From Chloroflexota bacterium (lineage in GTDB: Bacteria > Chloroflexota > Dehalococcoidia > Lucifugimonadales > UBA3495), in contig JAPPJA010000453.1 in assembly GCA_028874675.1 (NCBI GenBank), forward strand, positions 1 through 5,231: DNA of 5,231 nt, read 5' to 3'. Below the pieces are notes generated by a model. The model saw only the letters and a list, made by a program, of their open reading frames with translations, was not told where the DNA came from and ran no database searches. Positions 1 through 5,007 of this stretch are shown here, piece by piece (the stretch's first letter is position 1; every line of letters begins with the position of its first letter). Made by a program: the position numbers and the translations under genes.

Positions 1-32
1 ATGATCAAAACCCTTGACATTCAAGACAGTTG

Positions 33-163
33 CTGAGCTTGCCGAAGGGCCTGAAATCCTTCCCCACGGCCTCGCTACGGGTCCGAAAGCCAGTTGGTGG
101 GGAGGAGTTTAGATTCTTCGGCAAGCTCAGAATGACAATTTACTCACTCATGCGATTGCCCTG
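33..163 (+). repeat. Dispersed palindromic repeat, copy A, with perfect 15-bp terminal inverted repeats
   Basis: The core (33-130) starts with CTGAGCTTGCCGAAG at 33-47 and ends with its exact reverse complement CTTCGGCAAGCTCAG at 116-130. The internal block GGGTCCGAAAGC (79-90) lies 46 bases from the left end, the same offset as in copies B and C. Similarity to copy C continues past the right terminus to the shared 12-mer GCGATTGCCCTG (152-163). There is no coding signal and no transposase, so it resembles a non-autonomous MITE-like or REP-like element. The mode of spread is inference. Confidence 0.8.
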
Positions 164-182
164 CCAATTTGACGACACGCCA

Positions 183-261
183 TAGAATCCAACATACAAG
201 TGTGCTATCGGACCCGAAACCGAGCTAACGAAAAGGACGTCAGGCCCTTCGGCAAGCTCAG
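183..261 (-). repeat. Dispersed palindromic repeat, copy B, inverted relative to copy A and half-length
   Basis: Read on the minus strand, this copy begins CTGAGCTTGCCGAAG (261-247), carries GGGTCCGATAGCACACTTGTATG and ends at GGATTCTA (183), a 79-base match in register with copy C (4878-4956). The second terminal inverted repeat present in A and C is missing, so this copy looks truncated at its distal end. It lies 52 bp from the core of copy A in opposite orientation and about 85 bp upstream of the promoter of the first LLM gene. Confidence 0.75.
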
Positions 262-346
262 AGCGACATCACTCTTGCCTGCAGAATCTGTGCCTCCTAC
301 GACCTGAATCCCTAATCCACTGTCCGGCCCAGGCCGTCCAAATTCG

Positions 347-374
347 TTGTGGAGGGAAGCGGCAATGCTATAAT
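347..374 (+). promoter_or_regulatory. Sigma-70-type promoter with extended -10, driving the first LLM gene
   Basis: A perfect -10 hexamer TATAAT (369-374) is preceded by TG one base upstream (366-367), giving an extended -10. TTGTGG (347-352) sits 16 bp upstream and matches the first three bases of the -35 consensus. Transcription would start near 381, leaving a leader of about 23 bases before the GTG start at 404. A perfect TATAAT in GC-rich sequence, placed just ahead of a gene with a ribosome binding site, supports the call; no operator was recognised. Confidence 0.65.
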
Positions 375-392
375 TTGCCGGACTCACCATCC

Positions 393-397
393 AGGAG
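393..397 (+). promoter_or_regulatory. Ribosome binding site deciding the GTG start of the first LLM gene
   Basis: AGGAG is followed after 6 bases by GTG at 404. An in-frame TTG at 398 abuts the AGGAG with no spacer and cannot use it, so GTG 404 is the better start. A later in-frame TTG at 416 would be 18 bases away, which is too far. Confidence 0.7.
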
Positions 398-403
398 TTG
401 AAC

Positions 404-1444
404 GTGGGCGACAGCTTGATCCTGAGCGTCGTGGACCAGTCTCCGGTCAGGGCCGGGGGCACGGCCGGGGACGCCTTGCGCGAGACCATTCAACTGGCGG
501 TGGCGGCGGAGAAACTGGGCTACTACCGCTACTGGCTGGCAGAGCACCACAATATCCCAAATTTCGCAGGCACAAGTCCCGAGGTACTGGTGGGACAGGT
601 GGCGGCCCACACCAATTCGATCCGGGTTGGGAGCGGCGGCGTTATGCTGTCCCACTACAGCGCGCTCAAGGTGGCGGAGAACTTCCGGATGCTGGACTCC
701 CTGTACCCGGGGCGGATAGACCTGGGCGTGGGCCGAGCGCCGGGCAGCGACCACCTGACGGCGGCGGCCCTGTCCTACCCGGGAAGTCCCAAGGACGTGC
801 AGCATTATCCCAGACAGGTGGTGGACCTGGTAGGATACCTGAACGGAGGACTGGAACCCGAGCATCCCTTTGCGCAGGTTCAGGCCGGTCCGGACCGGCC
901 CCAGACGGCGCCGGAGGTGTGGCTGCTGGGGTCACGGTACGAGAGCGCCTACATGGCGGCGAAGCTGGGTATGCCCTTCGCCTACGCCCACTTCTTCGGC
1001 CTGGGGGTGGACGAGGGTCCGTCCATAGTGGATGGGTACCGCAACCAGTTTGAGCCCTCCAAATTCCTGGAGGAACCCAAGATCAACATTGGGGTGCAGG
1101 TACTTTGCGCTGAGACGGAGGCGGCGGCGCTGCGGATAGCGGCCAGCCGCAACCTGGGCCGCCTGTACTCGGTGACCAACCGGGCCAAGGGAATTCCGAC
1201 TGTGGAGGAGGCCGAGACCTATAACTACCAGATGAATGAGCTGGCCTTCATCCGCCAGTACAGCCAGGTGTGCGCCGACGGGGACCCGCAGCAGGTGAAG
1301 GAGAAGCTGGAAAAGATCGCTGAGCTGTACCAGACGCCGGACTTGAGCGTGGTTACCATCTGCCACGACTTTGCGGACCGGGTTCGGTCTTACGAACTGG
1401 TGGCGGAGGCTTTCGGGCTGGGGGATGGTTGCGCCGGCAGGTAG
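404..1444 (+). CDS. LLM class flavin-dependent oxidoreductase, luciferase-family group 1 (MsnO8-like)
   Basis: This 346-residue protein belongs to the bacterial luciferase-like TIM-barrel family, which uses FMNH2 or F420 for redox chemistry on small organics; its substrate cannot be read from the sequence. Visible hallmarks of luciferase group 1 are the opening strand LSVVDQSPVRAG (8-18), YRYWLAEHHN (41-50), RVGSGGVMLSHYSALKVAE (74-92), PGRIDLGVGRAPGSD (102-116), VWLLGSRYESA (172-182) and a terminal helix SYELVAEAFGL (329-339). The EHH (47-49) corresponds to the Glu-His-His of luciferase alpha, whose His44 is catalytic. Nearly the whole family fold is present, so it looks intact and cytosolic (no signal peptide). 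The GTG start is set by AGGAG 6 bp upstream. The last residues, GDGCAGR, run into repeat-like DNA that supplies the TAG stop. It is convergent with a second, clearly different LLM gene. Family is confident; cofactor choice and substrate are not. Confidence 0.93.
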   Translation: MGDSLILSVVDQSPVRAGGTAGDALRETIQLAVAAEKLGYYRYWLAEHHNIPNFAGTSPEVLVGQVAAHTNSIRVGSGGVMLSHYSALKVAENFRMLDSLYPGRIDLGVGRAPGSDHLTAAALSYPGSPKDVQHYPRQVVDLVGYLNGGLEPEHPFAQVQAGPDRPQTAPEVWLLGSRYESAYMAAKLGMPFAYAHFFGLGVDEGPSIVDGYRNQFEPSKFLEEPKINIGVQVLCAETEAAALRIAASRNLGRLYSVTNRAKGIPTVEEAETYNYQMNELAFIRQYSQVCADGDPQQVKEKLEKIAELYQTPDLSVVTICHDFADRVRSYELVAEAFGLGDGCAGR

Positions 1445-1541
1445 GGGCGACCGGCGTGGTGGGCGGATGGGCTTCGGGGAATGACAGGCCCTGCAACGCA
1501 AGGTAACTATTCGGAGTTGGTGTGTTGCAAGGCTGGAAAAC

Positions 1542-1673
1542 CCGTCGTTCCCGCGTAGGCGGGAACCTCGAACCTGTGTAAGTCGTGGTTTGGGTAGGGG
1601 CGCATGGCCATGCGCCCTTGCGAAGTCGGGGGTATGACGGGTGTATGGGCAGGCAATTCCCTCAACTCTGAAC
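1542..1673 (-). repeat. 132-bp repeat, copy D, left arm of an inverted pair around the second LLM gene
   Basis: The reverse complement of this segment matches 2989-3120 at 121 of 132 positions with no gaps, by hand alignment. It combines a GGGCGCATGGCCATGCGCCC palindrome (about 1599-1617) with a GTTCCC-N8-GGGAAC hairpin (1547-1566). Sequence diverges outside these boundaries in both copies, so the 132-bp unit is discrete. It carries no reading frame of its own worth calling. The hairpin layout recalls the Neisseria dRS3 design (ATTCCC-N8-GGGAAT), which is an analogy only. Confidence 0.9.
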
Positions 1674-1710
1674 AATAACAACGCAAGGTGTGCATTTAGT
1701 GTTTAGCGTA

Positions 1711-1783
1711 TCCAGCAAGGCTGACAATGAATACAGGTCAAGCGCGGCAAGGAAGCCTGGATACCGGCTTTTGCCGGTATGAC
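1711..1783 (+). repeat. 73-bp repeat, copy F1, ending in an 8-bp perfect hairpin
   Basis: Aligns without gaps to 4683-4755 at 55 of 73 positions. Conserved blocks are TCCAGCAAGGCT, CAAGCGCG and CCTGGATACCGGC. It ends in the hairpin ATACCGGC-TTTT-GCCGGTAT (1761-1780). The hairpin lies 45-64 bp beyond the stop codon of the minus-strand LLM gene but has no following T-run on either strand, so it is not a classical terminator. Confidence 0.75.
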
Positions 1784-1824
1784 GGTAGCGTCCCTGCAAA
1801 TGTAGTTTTCACCTTGTCTCGGGT

Positions 1825-2817
1825 TTAGCCCTCAAAGGTATCGATCACCCGCTGGTATGACTGCCTGGCATCGTCCACGGTGAAGGGGGCCACTACCGGG
1901 AGGTCCAGGCCCAGGCCGCGCCGCCTTTCGATTTCAGCTCGACACTCCCCGGCGCTGCCAACCACGGCCACCTGGTCCTGCATTTCCACGCTGATGCATC
2001 CTGAAGCTTCCCGCAGGTCGCCGCGACCGATAGCGTCAGCGGCGGCGGTCATTTCCGCTCCAAAACCCATATCACGGAAGAAGTTACAGTAGAAGGGATT
2101 GCTGGCGTAACGGGCAATCTGCTCCTGCAGGCTGGCTCGGGCGTCGTGCAGGTTGTCCGACACTGCCACCCGGACGTAGCCAGCGACGTCTATTTCGGAT
2201 GGGTCGCGACCGGCTTTTTCGGCGCCGCGACGCAGGTGGTGGACGGCCTGTTCCAGGTAGCTGGAAGCGGTCCAGTTGAGGAGGACGCCGTCAGCCAGTT
2301 CGCCGGTCAGTTCCAGCATCCGGGGGCCGAGGGCTGCGACGTAAATGGGCACTCGCTGCAGGGGAGCGGCGGCGCCCAAAGTGGCGTTCCCCACATTGAA
2401 CTGCCGGCCCGCGAGGGAGACGCTTTCACCGTCCAGGAGCCGGCGGGCCAGGACCAGGGTTTCCCGCATATGGGTCAGCGGGCGGCGGAAGGGGATCCCA
2501 TGGACATTTTCCACCGAAGGCCGGTGGCCCACGCCCAGGCCCAAAACGAACCGACCCTGGGAGAGGGCAGCGAGTCCGGCGGCGGACATGGCAGTCAGCA
2601 TTGGCGTGCGGTAGTAAATGGGCAGGATACCGGTGGCCAGTCTTATGGTCCCGGTCTGGGGGGCGAGAAAAGCAAGCTGGGTCAGGGAATCGCGGCCGGA
2701 GCCCTCGGGAACCCAGACCATCTCGTAGCCCCGGCTTTCGGCCAGGCGGGCCAGCGCCAGGGAATCGGCAGGAGGCAACTGGGGGTCGTTTTCCAGGCGG
2801 ACGGCGATGCGGGACAT
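1825..2817 (-). CDS. LLM class oxidoreductase, probably F420-dependent (Mer-like subgroup)
   Basis: This 330-residue luciferase-like TIM-barrel protein probably carries out F420- or flavin-linked hydride transfer or oxygenation; the substrate is unknown. Features seen are a first beta-alpha unit MSRIAVRLEN to ESRGYEMVWVPEG (1-39), RLATGILPIYYRTP (59-72, where LLM enzymes carry a cis peptide near the cofactor), GRFVLGLGVGHRPSVEN (88-104), and PIYVAALGPRMLELTGELADGVLLNW (157-182), which resembles the methylenetetrahydromethanopterin reductase/F420-LLM signature. An open frame extends 37 codons upstream, but the start was set at ATG 2815-2817 because AAGGAG lies 7 bp upstream and the family alignment begins there. 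The gene is entire, lacks a signal peptide, and differs from the convergent LLM gene, so this is not a tandem duplicate. It lies alone between inverted 132-bp repeats. F420 preference is inferred from motif style only. Confidence 0.92.
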   Translation of the reverse strand: MSRIAVRLENDPQLPPADSLALARLAESRGYEMVWVPEGSGRDSLTQLAFLAPQTGTIRLATGILPIYYRTPMLTAMSAAGLAALSQGRFVLGLGVGHRPSVENVHGIPFRRPLTHMRETLVLARRLLDGESVSLAGRQFNVGNATLGAAAPLQRVPIYVAALGPRMLELTGELADGVLLNWTASSYLEQAVHHLRRGAEKAGRDPSEIDVAGYVRVAVSDNLHDARASLQEQIARYASNPFYCNFFRDMGFGAEMTAAADAIGRGDLREASGCISVEMQDQVAVVGSAGECRAEIERRRGLGLDLPVVAPFTVDDARQSYQRVIDTFEG

Positions 2818-2824
2818 ACGAGTT

Positions 2825-2830
2825 CTCCTT
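2825..2830 (-). promoter_or_regulatory. Ribosome binding site for the second LLM gene
   Basis: Minus-strand AAGGAG (CTCCTT on the plus strand) with a 7-base spacer to ATG at 2817. It decides between this start and the longer open frame beginning at 2928. Confidence 0.8.
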
Positions 2831-2988
2831 TGCGTGGAACTGGGTTTTAGGTGTAGGCGGCGTTGGAGACTACCTGAAGAGTGGTATCTTTCAGACCAAC
2901 AGGTTCTCCTGGCAGCCCGTTTGCCCAACCCTGGCAGTTCTACAAGGTTGCCATCGTGGGCGCCCAGTCCGGATTGTCATTCGTAACA

Positions 2989-3120
2989 GTTCAGAGTTGA
3001 GGGAATTGCCTTCCCATACACCCGTCATACCCCCGACTTCGTAGGGGCGCATGGCCATGCGCCCCTACCCAACCCACGACTTGCACAGGTTTCAGGTTCC
3101 CGCGCAGGCGGGAAAGACGG
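2989..3120 (+). repeat. 132-bp repeat, copy E, right arm of an inverted pair around the second LLM gene
   Basis: Inverted partner of 1542-1673, same length, 11 mismatches and no indels by hand alignment. Contains the 28-bp perfect palindrome at 3041-3068 and the GTTCCC hairpin at 3096-3115, whose outermost pair is broken in this copy (it ends GGGAAA). The interval between the inner edges of D and E (1674-2988) is 1,315 bp and contains the whole second LLM gene and its leader. Confidence 0.9.
3041..3068. repeat. 28-bp perfect palindrome inside repeat E
   Basis: GTAGGGGCGCATGG is followed immediately by its exact reverse complement CCATGCGCCCCTAC. In copy D the outer bases have drifted (CTTG in place of CCTAC), leaving a shorter perfect core. 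There is no T-run on either side, so there is no reason to call it a terminator. Confidence 0.85.
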
Positions 3121-3237
3121 TTTAGCCCCGACCCATCAATACAATGCAGTTGAAATACTTGTGAACCAACTGCTTTGAAATGATGGTTGGATGCCGTGAA
3201 TCGGCACGCCGCGAAAAACGGATGCCACGAGAATCTG

Positions 3238-3265
3238 CGAGGTTCCCGCCTTCGCGGGAACGACG
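3238..3265 (+). repeat. Isolated partial copy of the GTTCCC hairpin end of the 132-bp repeat
   Basis: CGAGGTTCCCGC-CTTC-GCGGGAACGACG matches the end of repeat D (minus strand) at 27 of 28 positions, the only change being in the loop. GTTCCCGC (3242-3249) and GCGGGAAC (3254-3261) form a perfect 8-bp stem with a 4-base loop. Same orientation as repeat E, 117 bp beyond it. This shows that the hairpin part also occurs on its own. Confidence 0.75.
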
Positions 3266-3334
3266 AAATGGTACGCTGGGAAAATTCAATCCTCTATTTT
3301 ACGAAGGTCCCCAGCAAACCGGCCCGGGCCCTTG

Positions 3335-3350
3335 ACGGGAAGCCTCCCGT
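3335..3350 (-). terminator. Weak candidate hairpin downstream of the dehalogenase gene
   Basis: ACGGGA-AGCC-TCCCGT forms a 6-bp stem 11 bp past the stop codon of the minus-strand dehalogenase gene. No U-tract follows on the transcript, so intrinsic termination is doubtful; the position is the main argument. Confidence 0.25.
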
Positions 3351-3361
3351 GGACCGATACG

Positions 3362-4075
3362 TTACACCCCCATTTGGCGGGCCAGGTCAGTGAAGTCGGT
3401 GGCCACTATGTCGAAAGACGGGTCGGGAGTGGGATCGGGGGTGCGGTCGGGGCCGTGTTCCATGGGGCGAGGGACAAAGCCGGACTTCAGGCCTACCTTC
3501 TGGGCGGAGAGCAGGTCGCCCTGGTGGGCGGCGACCATCATCACCTGCTCCGGGCGCAGGCCCAGCAGTTCCACGGTGGTCAGGTAGCTCTCGGGGTCGG
3601 GCTTGTAATGGTGGGCCACCTCGGCCCCCAGGATGGCGTCCCAGGGGAGACCGCCATTCCTGACCATGTTGGTCATCAGGGCTATGTTGCCGTTGGACAT
3701 GGTGGCGATGATGTAGCGCTGTTTCAGGCGGTAAAGGCCCGGCACGGAGTCCGCCCACGGACGCAGGTTGTGCCAGAAGAAGTTGACCTCCCGCTTTTCG
3801 TCCTCGGACAAGCCTTCTATACCATACTCGGTCAGCACTTCTTCCAGGGACATTCGATGGAGAGCGTCCAGGTTGGTCCAGGGGAGTTCGCCGGTGCGGA
3901 CCTTGTTCATAAAGGGCTGGTACTTGCCGCGCCAGGCGTCGGCGAAAGCGCCCCAGTCCCGTTCGATTCCCCGGGCACTGCCGAAGGCGGCGCACTGGGC
4001 GATGATGCTGCCGCGCCAGTCCACTACCGTGCCGAATACGTCAAAAATCAGGGCCCTGACATCAGGTGGAGCCAT
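3362..4075 (-). CDS. HAD-superfamily type II haloacid dehalogenase-like hydrolase
   Basis: A 237-residue cytosolic hydrolase of the L-2-haloacid dehalogenase (type II) group, which replaces the halogen of 2-haloacids by hydroxyl via an aspartyl ester. Motif I is FDVFGT with nucleophile Asp12 and Thr16; Arg49 in AWRGKY is the likely carboxylate-binding arginine; motif II is Ser127 in MSNGN; motif III is Lys158 in YKPDPESY with Tyr164; motif IV is VAAHQGDLLSA with Asp187. Spacings Lys-Tyr (6) and Lys-Asp (29) equal those of Pseudomonas YL DehL. Ser175 and Asn177 of that enzyme are replaced by Ala182 and His184, an AAHxxD form I recall as common in this family, so dehalogenation of a 2-haloacid is likely but not certain. 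Residues 209-219 carry a short Pro-Asp run (PDRTPDPTPDP). Length is normal. ATG 4075 is preceded by GGAGG with a short 4-base spacer. It lies 44 bp downstream of an HTH gene on the same strand, so the two probably share a transcript. Confidence 0.92.
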   Translation of the reverse strand: MAPPDVRALIFDVFGTVVDWRGSIIAQCAAFGSARGIERDWGAFADAWRGKYQPFMNKVRTGELPWTNLDALHRMSLEEVLTEYGIEGLSEDEKREVNFFWHNLRPWADSVPGLYRLKQRYIIATMSNGNIALMTNMVRNGGLPWDAILGAEVAHHYKPDPESYLTTVELLGLRPEQVMMVAAHQGDLLSAQKVGLKSGFVPRPMEHGPDRTPDPTPDPSFDIVATDFTDLARQMGV

Positions 4076-4079
4076 GGTT

Positions 4080-4084
4080 CCTCC
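4080..4084 (-). promoter_or_regulatory. Ribosome binding site of the dehalogenase gene
   Basis: GGAGG on the minus strand (CCTCC on plus), 4 bases before ATG 4075. The short spacer is unusual, but no in-frame alternative start has a better site. Confidence 0.6.
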
Positions 4085-4119
4085 GGTATTTGCTTATTTC
4101 CGCGCCGCCAGGACTAGTA

Positions 4120-4524
4120 TCAGTCCAGGCCCAGCGGCAATCCTTCGTCCTTAACTCTCTGCAGGCAGGCGGGGCAGCACTTGTCGTCGCTCAGCTCATC
4201 CTGGACGGCCCACAGGTTTTCGCTCTCCAGGCCGCACAGGAAAACGGGCACAGTTTCCTCGATACCAACGTCAACGATGTAGTGAATGTTGCCGGTCCTG
4301 GACTCAACGGGCCACCACCATAGGGGCATCCCACTGGCCATCTCGTGAAACCGGGCCTTGTCGTCGTCCAGCCAGCCTTCGCCGGGCATTTCCACCATCC
4401 AGGTCCGGTCCCGGGGACCGCCTTCCCTGGTGGCCTTGAGGCGGCCTTCACGGATGTAGCGGCGAATTTCGGCCTGGGCGAGATTAAGCCGATAAGATGC
4501 TTCCTGAATTGTTACACGCTCCAT
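4120..4524 (-). CDS. Small HTH (MerR/excisionase-like) protein with C-terminal Cys cluster, function unknown
   Basis: This 134-residue protein is not one I can name. Residues 4-45 (VTIQEASYRLNLAQAEIRRY, then IREGRLKATR and TWMVEMP) fit a winged helix-turn-helix of the MerR/excisionase 'helix-turn-helix_17' type: an EAS-YRL first helix, a recognition helix ending in REGRL, and a beta wing. Residues 50-95 include an aromatic patch (PLWWWPVES, 67-75) and an IHYIVDVG strand. Cys97, Cys116, Cys117 and Cys120 (CG, then CCPAC) look like an atypical zinc-ribbon or metal/redox site. ATG 4524 has GAGGG 6 bp upstream. It lies 44 bp ahead of the dehalogenase gene and is probably its operon partner, so it could be a local regulator, possibly metal- or redox-sensitive; that role is inference. 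No membrane segment or signal peptide is seen. Confidence 0.8.
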   Translation of the reverse strand: MERVTIQEASYRLNLAQAEIRRYIREGRLKATREGGPRDRTWMVEMPGEGWLDDDKARFHEMASGMPLWWWPVESRTGNIHYIVDVGIEETVPVFLCGLESENLWAVQDELSDDKCCPACLQRVKDEGLPLGLD

Positions 4525-4530
4525 GCTTGT

Positions 4531-4535
4531 CCCTC
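4531..4535 (-). promoter_or_regulatory. Ribosome binding site of the HTH/Cys-cluster gene
   Basis: GAGGG on the minus strand with a 6-base spacer to ATG 4524. Confidence 0.55.
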
Positions 4536-4558
4536 GTCAGCTTACATGGGCTGCCTGG

Positions 4559-4570
4559 CCTGGCACCAGG
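4559..4570. promoter_or_regulatory. Short palindrome, candidate operator ahead of the HTH gene
   Basis: CCTGG-CA-CCAGG is a perfect 5-bp inverted repeat lying where transcription from the candidate promoter at 4576-4602 would begin. A protein bound here would block initiation, and the first gene encodes an HTH protein, so autoregulation is conceivable. A short palindrome of this size can occur by chance. Confidence 0.25.
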
Positions 4571-4575
4571 TCCGG

Positions 4576-4602
4576 ACAATAGGATACCGCAAAACATGGC
4601 AA
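4576..4602 (-). promoter_or_regulatory. Weak candidate promoter for the HTH-dehalogenase pair
   Basis: On the minus strand TTGCCA (4602-4597, 5 of 6 matches to the -35 consensus) and TATTGT (4581-4576, 4 of 6 matches to the -10) are 15 bp apart, shorter than the usual 16-18. Position is sensible, about 45 bp before the ribosome binding site. Confidence 0.3.
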
Positions 4603-4682
4603 TGCTGTAGGTCTCCGGGGAGGCAGTAAAGAGTTGATGAGGCACGGTGGCCGGTAACACTACTTACCGGCGCAGGCGGAAA

Positions 4683-4755
4683 TCCAGCAAGGCTAACCGT
4701 GGGCGCGAATCAAGCGCGTCGGGGACTCCTGGATACCGGCCTTCGCCGGTAAGAC
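4683..4755 (+). repeat. 73-bp repeat, copy F2
   Basis: Gap-free partner of 1711-1783 (about 75% identical by hand count) in the same orientation. Its end hairpin is ATACCGGC-CTTC-GCCGGTA (4733-4751); the loop differs and the last stem pair is lost relative to F1. It is preceded by TACCGGCGCAGGCGGAAA (4665-4682), a degenerate relative of the TTCCCGCGCAGGCGGGAA hairpin found in the 132-bp repeats. Confidence 0.7.
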
Positions 4756-4857
4756 AGGACTGGCTGGCGCAAGATTCCCACCAACCACGAACAATTACGT
4801 TTTCCGGGGGCCAGGTCAATTGCGCCATAAACTCAGGCTATGTGGGCACAAACTCGA

Positions 4858-5007
4858 CAGGCAATAGGCACATCGCCCTGAGCCTGCCGAAGGGCCCAAG
4901 AGTCTTGTCCTCAGCCCCGTTTCGGGTCCGAAAGCACACTTGTATGGTGGATTCCAGACTCTTCGGCTTCGCTCAGAGTGACATTCTATTGGAGCGCGAT
5001 TGCCCTG
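4858..5007 (+). repeat. Dispersed palindromic repeat, copy C, the fullest copy
   Basis: The core (4878-4976) runs from CTGAGCCTGCCGAAG (4878-4892) to CTTCGGCTTCGCTCAG (4961-4976), with GGGTCCGAAAGC at the same internal offset as copies A and B. Outside the core, CAGGCAAT (4858-4865) and ATTGCCCTG (4999-5007) form imperfect outer inverted repeats; the right one is shared with copy A. The 10-mer GGGCACAAAC occurs at 4844-4853 and again at 5007-5016, so the element sits between direct repeats that may be a target duplication. Confidence 0.78.

Larger units (their letters stand above)
1445..1824. other. 380-bp non-coding spacer between convergent LLM genes, mostly repeats
   Basis: Starting inside the stop codon of the first LLM gene, GTAGGGGCGACCGGC (1441-1455) resembles one arm of the GTAGGGGCG-type palindromes seen elsewhere in the window. 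After it come the 132-bp repeat D and the 73-bp repeat F1. No credible gene is present; open frames crossing it are made of repeat sequence. No hairpin followed by a U-tract was found for either convergent gene, though the hairpins in D and F1 might hinder transcription. Confidence 0.7.
2818..3361. other. 544-bp non-coding spacer upstream of the second LLM gene
   Basis: Holds the leader of the second LLM gene (2818-2988, where no convincing -10/-35 pair was found), the 132-bp repeat E (2989-3120), a slightly more AT-rich stretch with no recognised content (about 3121-3235), a 28-bp partial repeat (3238-3265), and the region downstream of the dehalogenase gene with a small hairpin (3335-3350) and the palindrome GGCCCGGGCC (3321-3330). 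Short open frames here have no family features and cross repeats. Confidence 0.65.

Noticed and set aside
14..19. TTGACA -35 box
   Set aside because: No matching -10 hexamer at 15-19 bp and no gene follows; the nearest downstream sequence is repeat A.
205..489. Minus-strand open frame of 94 codons
   Set aside because: It runs through repeat B and then antisense over the promoter and start of the first LLM gene; its amino-acid pattern comes from the repeat and there is no ribosome binding site.
932..1681. Long minus-strand open frame of 249 codons
   Set aside because: It is antisense to the second half of the clear LLM gene and then crosses repeat D; composition (His/Arg/Leu-rich) is typical of a shadow frame in GC-rich DNA.
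1761..1780. Rho-independent terminator for the convergent LLM genes
   Set aside because: The hairpin is perfect but has no T-run on either side and is also found at 4733-4751 as part of a dispersed repeat.
2146..2850. Plus-strand open frame of 234 codons
   Set aside because: Antisense to the second LLM gene, which has clear family motifs on the minus strand.
2818..2928. N-terminal extension of the second LLM protein (37 codons)
   Set aside because: The internal ATG at 2817 has AAGGAG 7 bp upstream and matches where the family fold starts; the extension is Arg/Ser-rich with no domain features.
1542..3120. Composite transposon
   Set aside because: The flanking 132-bp units are non-coding and lack transposase genes or clear target duplications at their outer edges, so only the inverted arrangement is reported.
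3121..3235. Possible tRNA or small RNA in the AT-richer stretch
   Set aside because: Only short stems such as GCCG-TGAAT-CGGC (3193-3205) were found; no cloverleaf, T-loop motif or promoter-terminator pair.
1547..3261. CRISPR array
   Set aside because: The repeated hairpins are too few, irregularly spaced and in both orientations; there are no regular spacers or cas genes.
3187..3393. Small plus-strand open frame of 68 codons in the spacer
   Set aside because: Crosses the partial hairpin repeat, has no convincing ribosome binding site and overlaps the end of the dehalogenase gene.
3332..4117. Plus-strand open frame of 261 codons
   Set aside because: Antisense to the haloacid dehalogenase gene, whose catalytic motifs are all in order on the minus strand.
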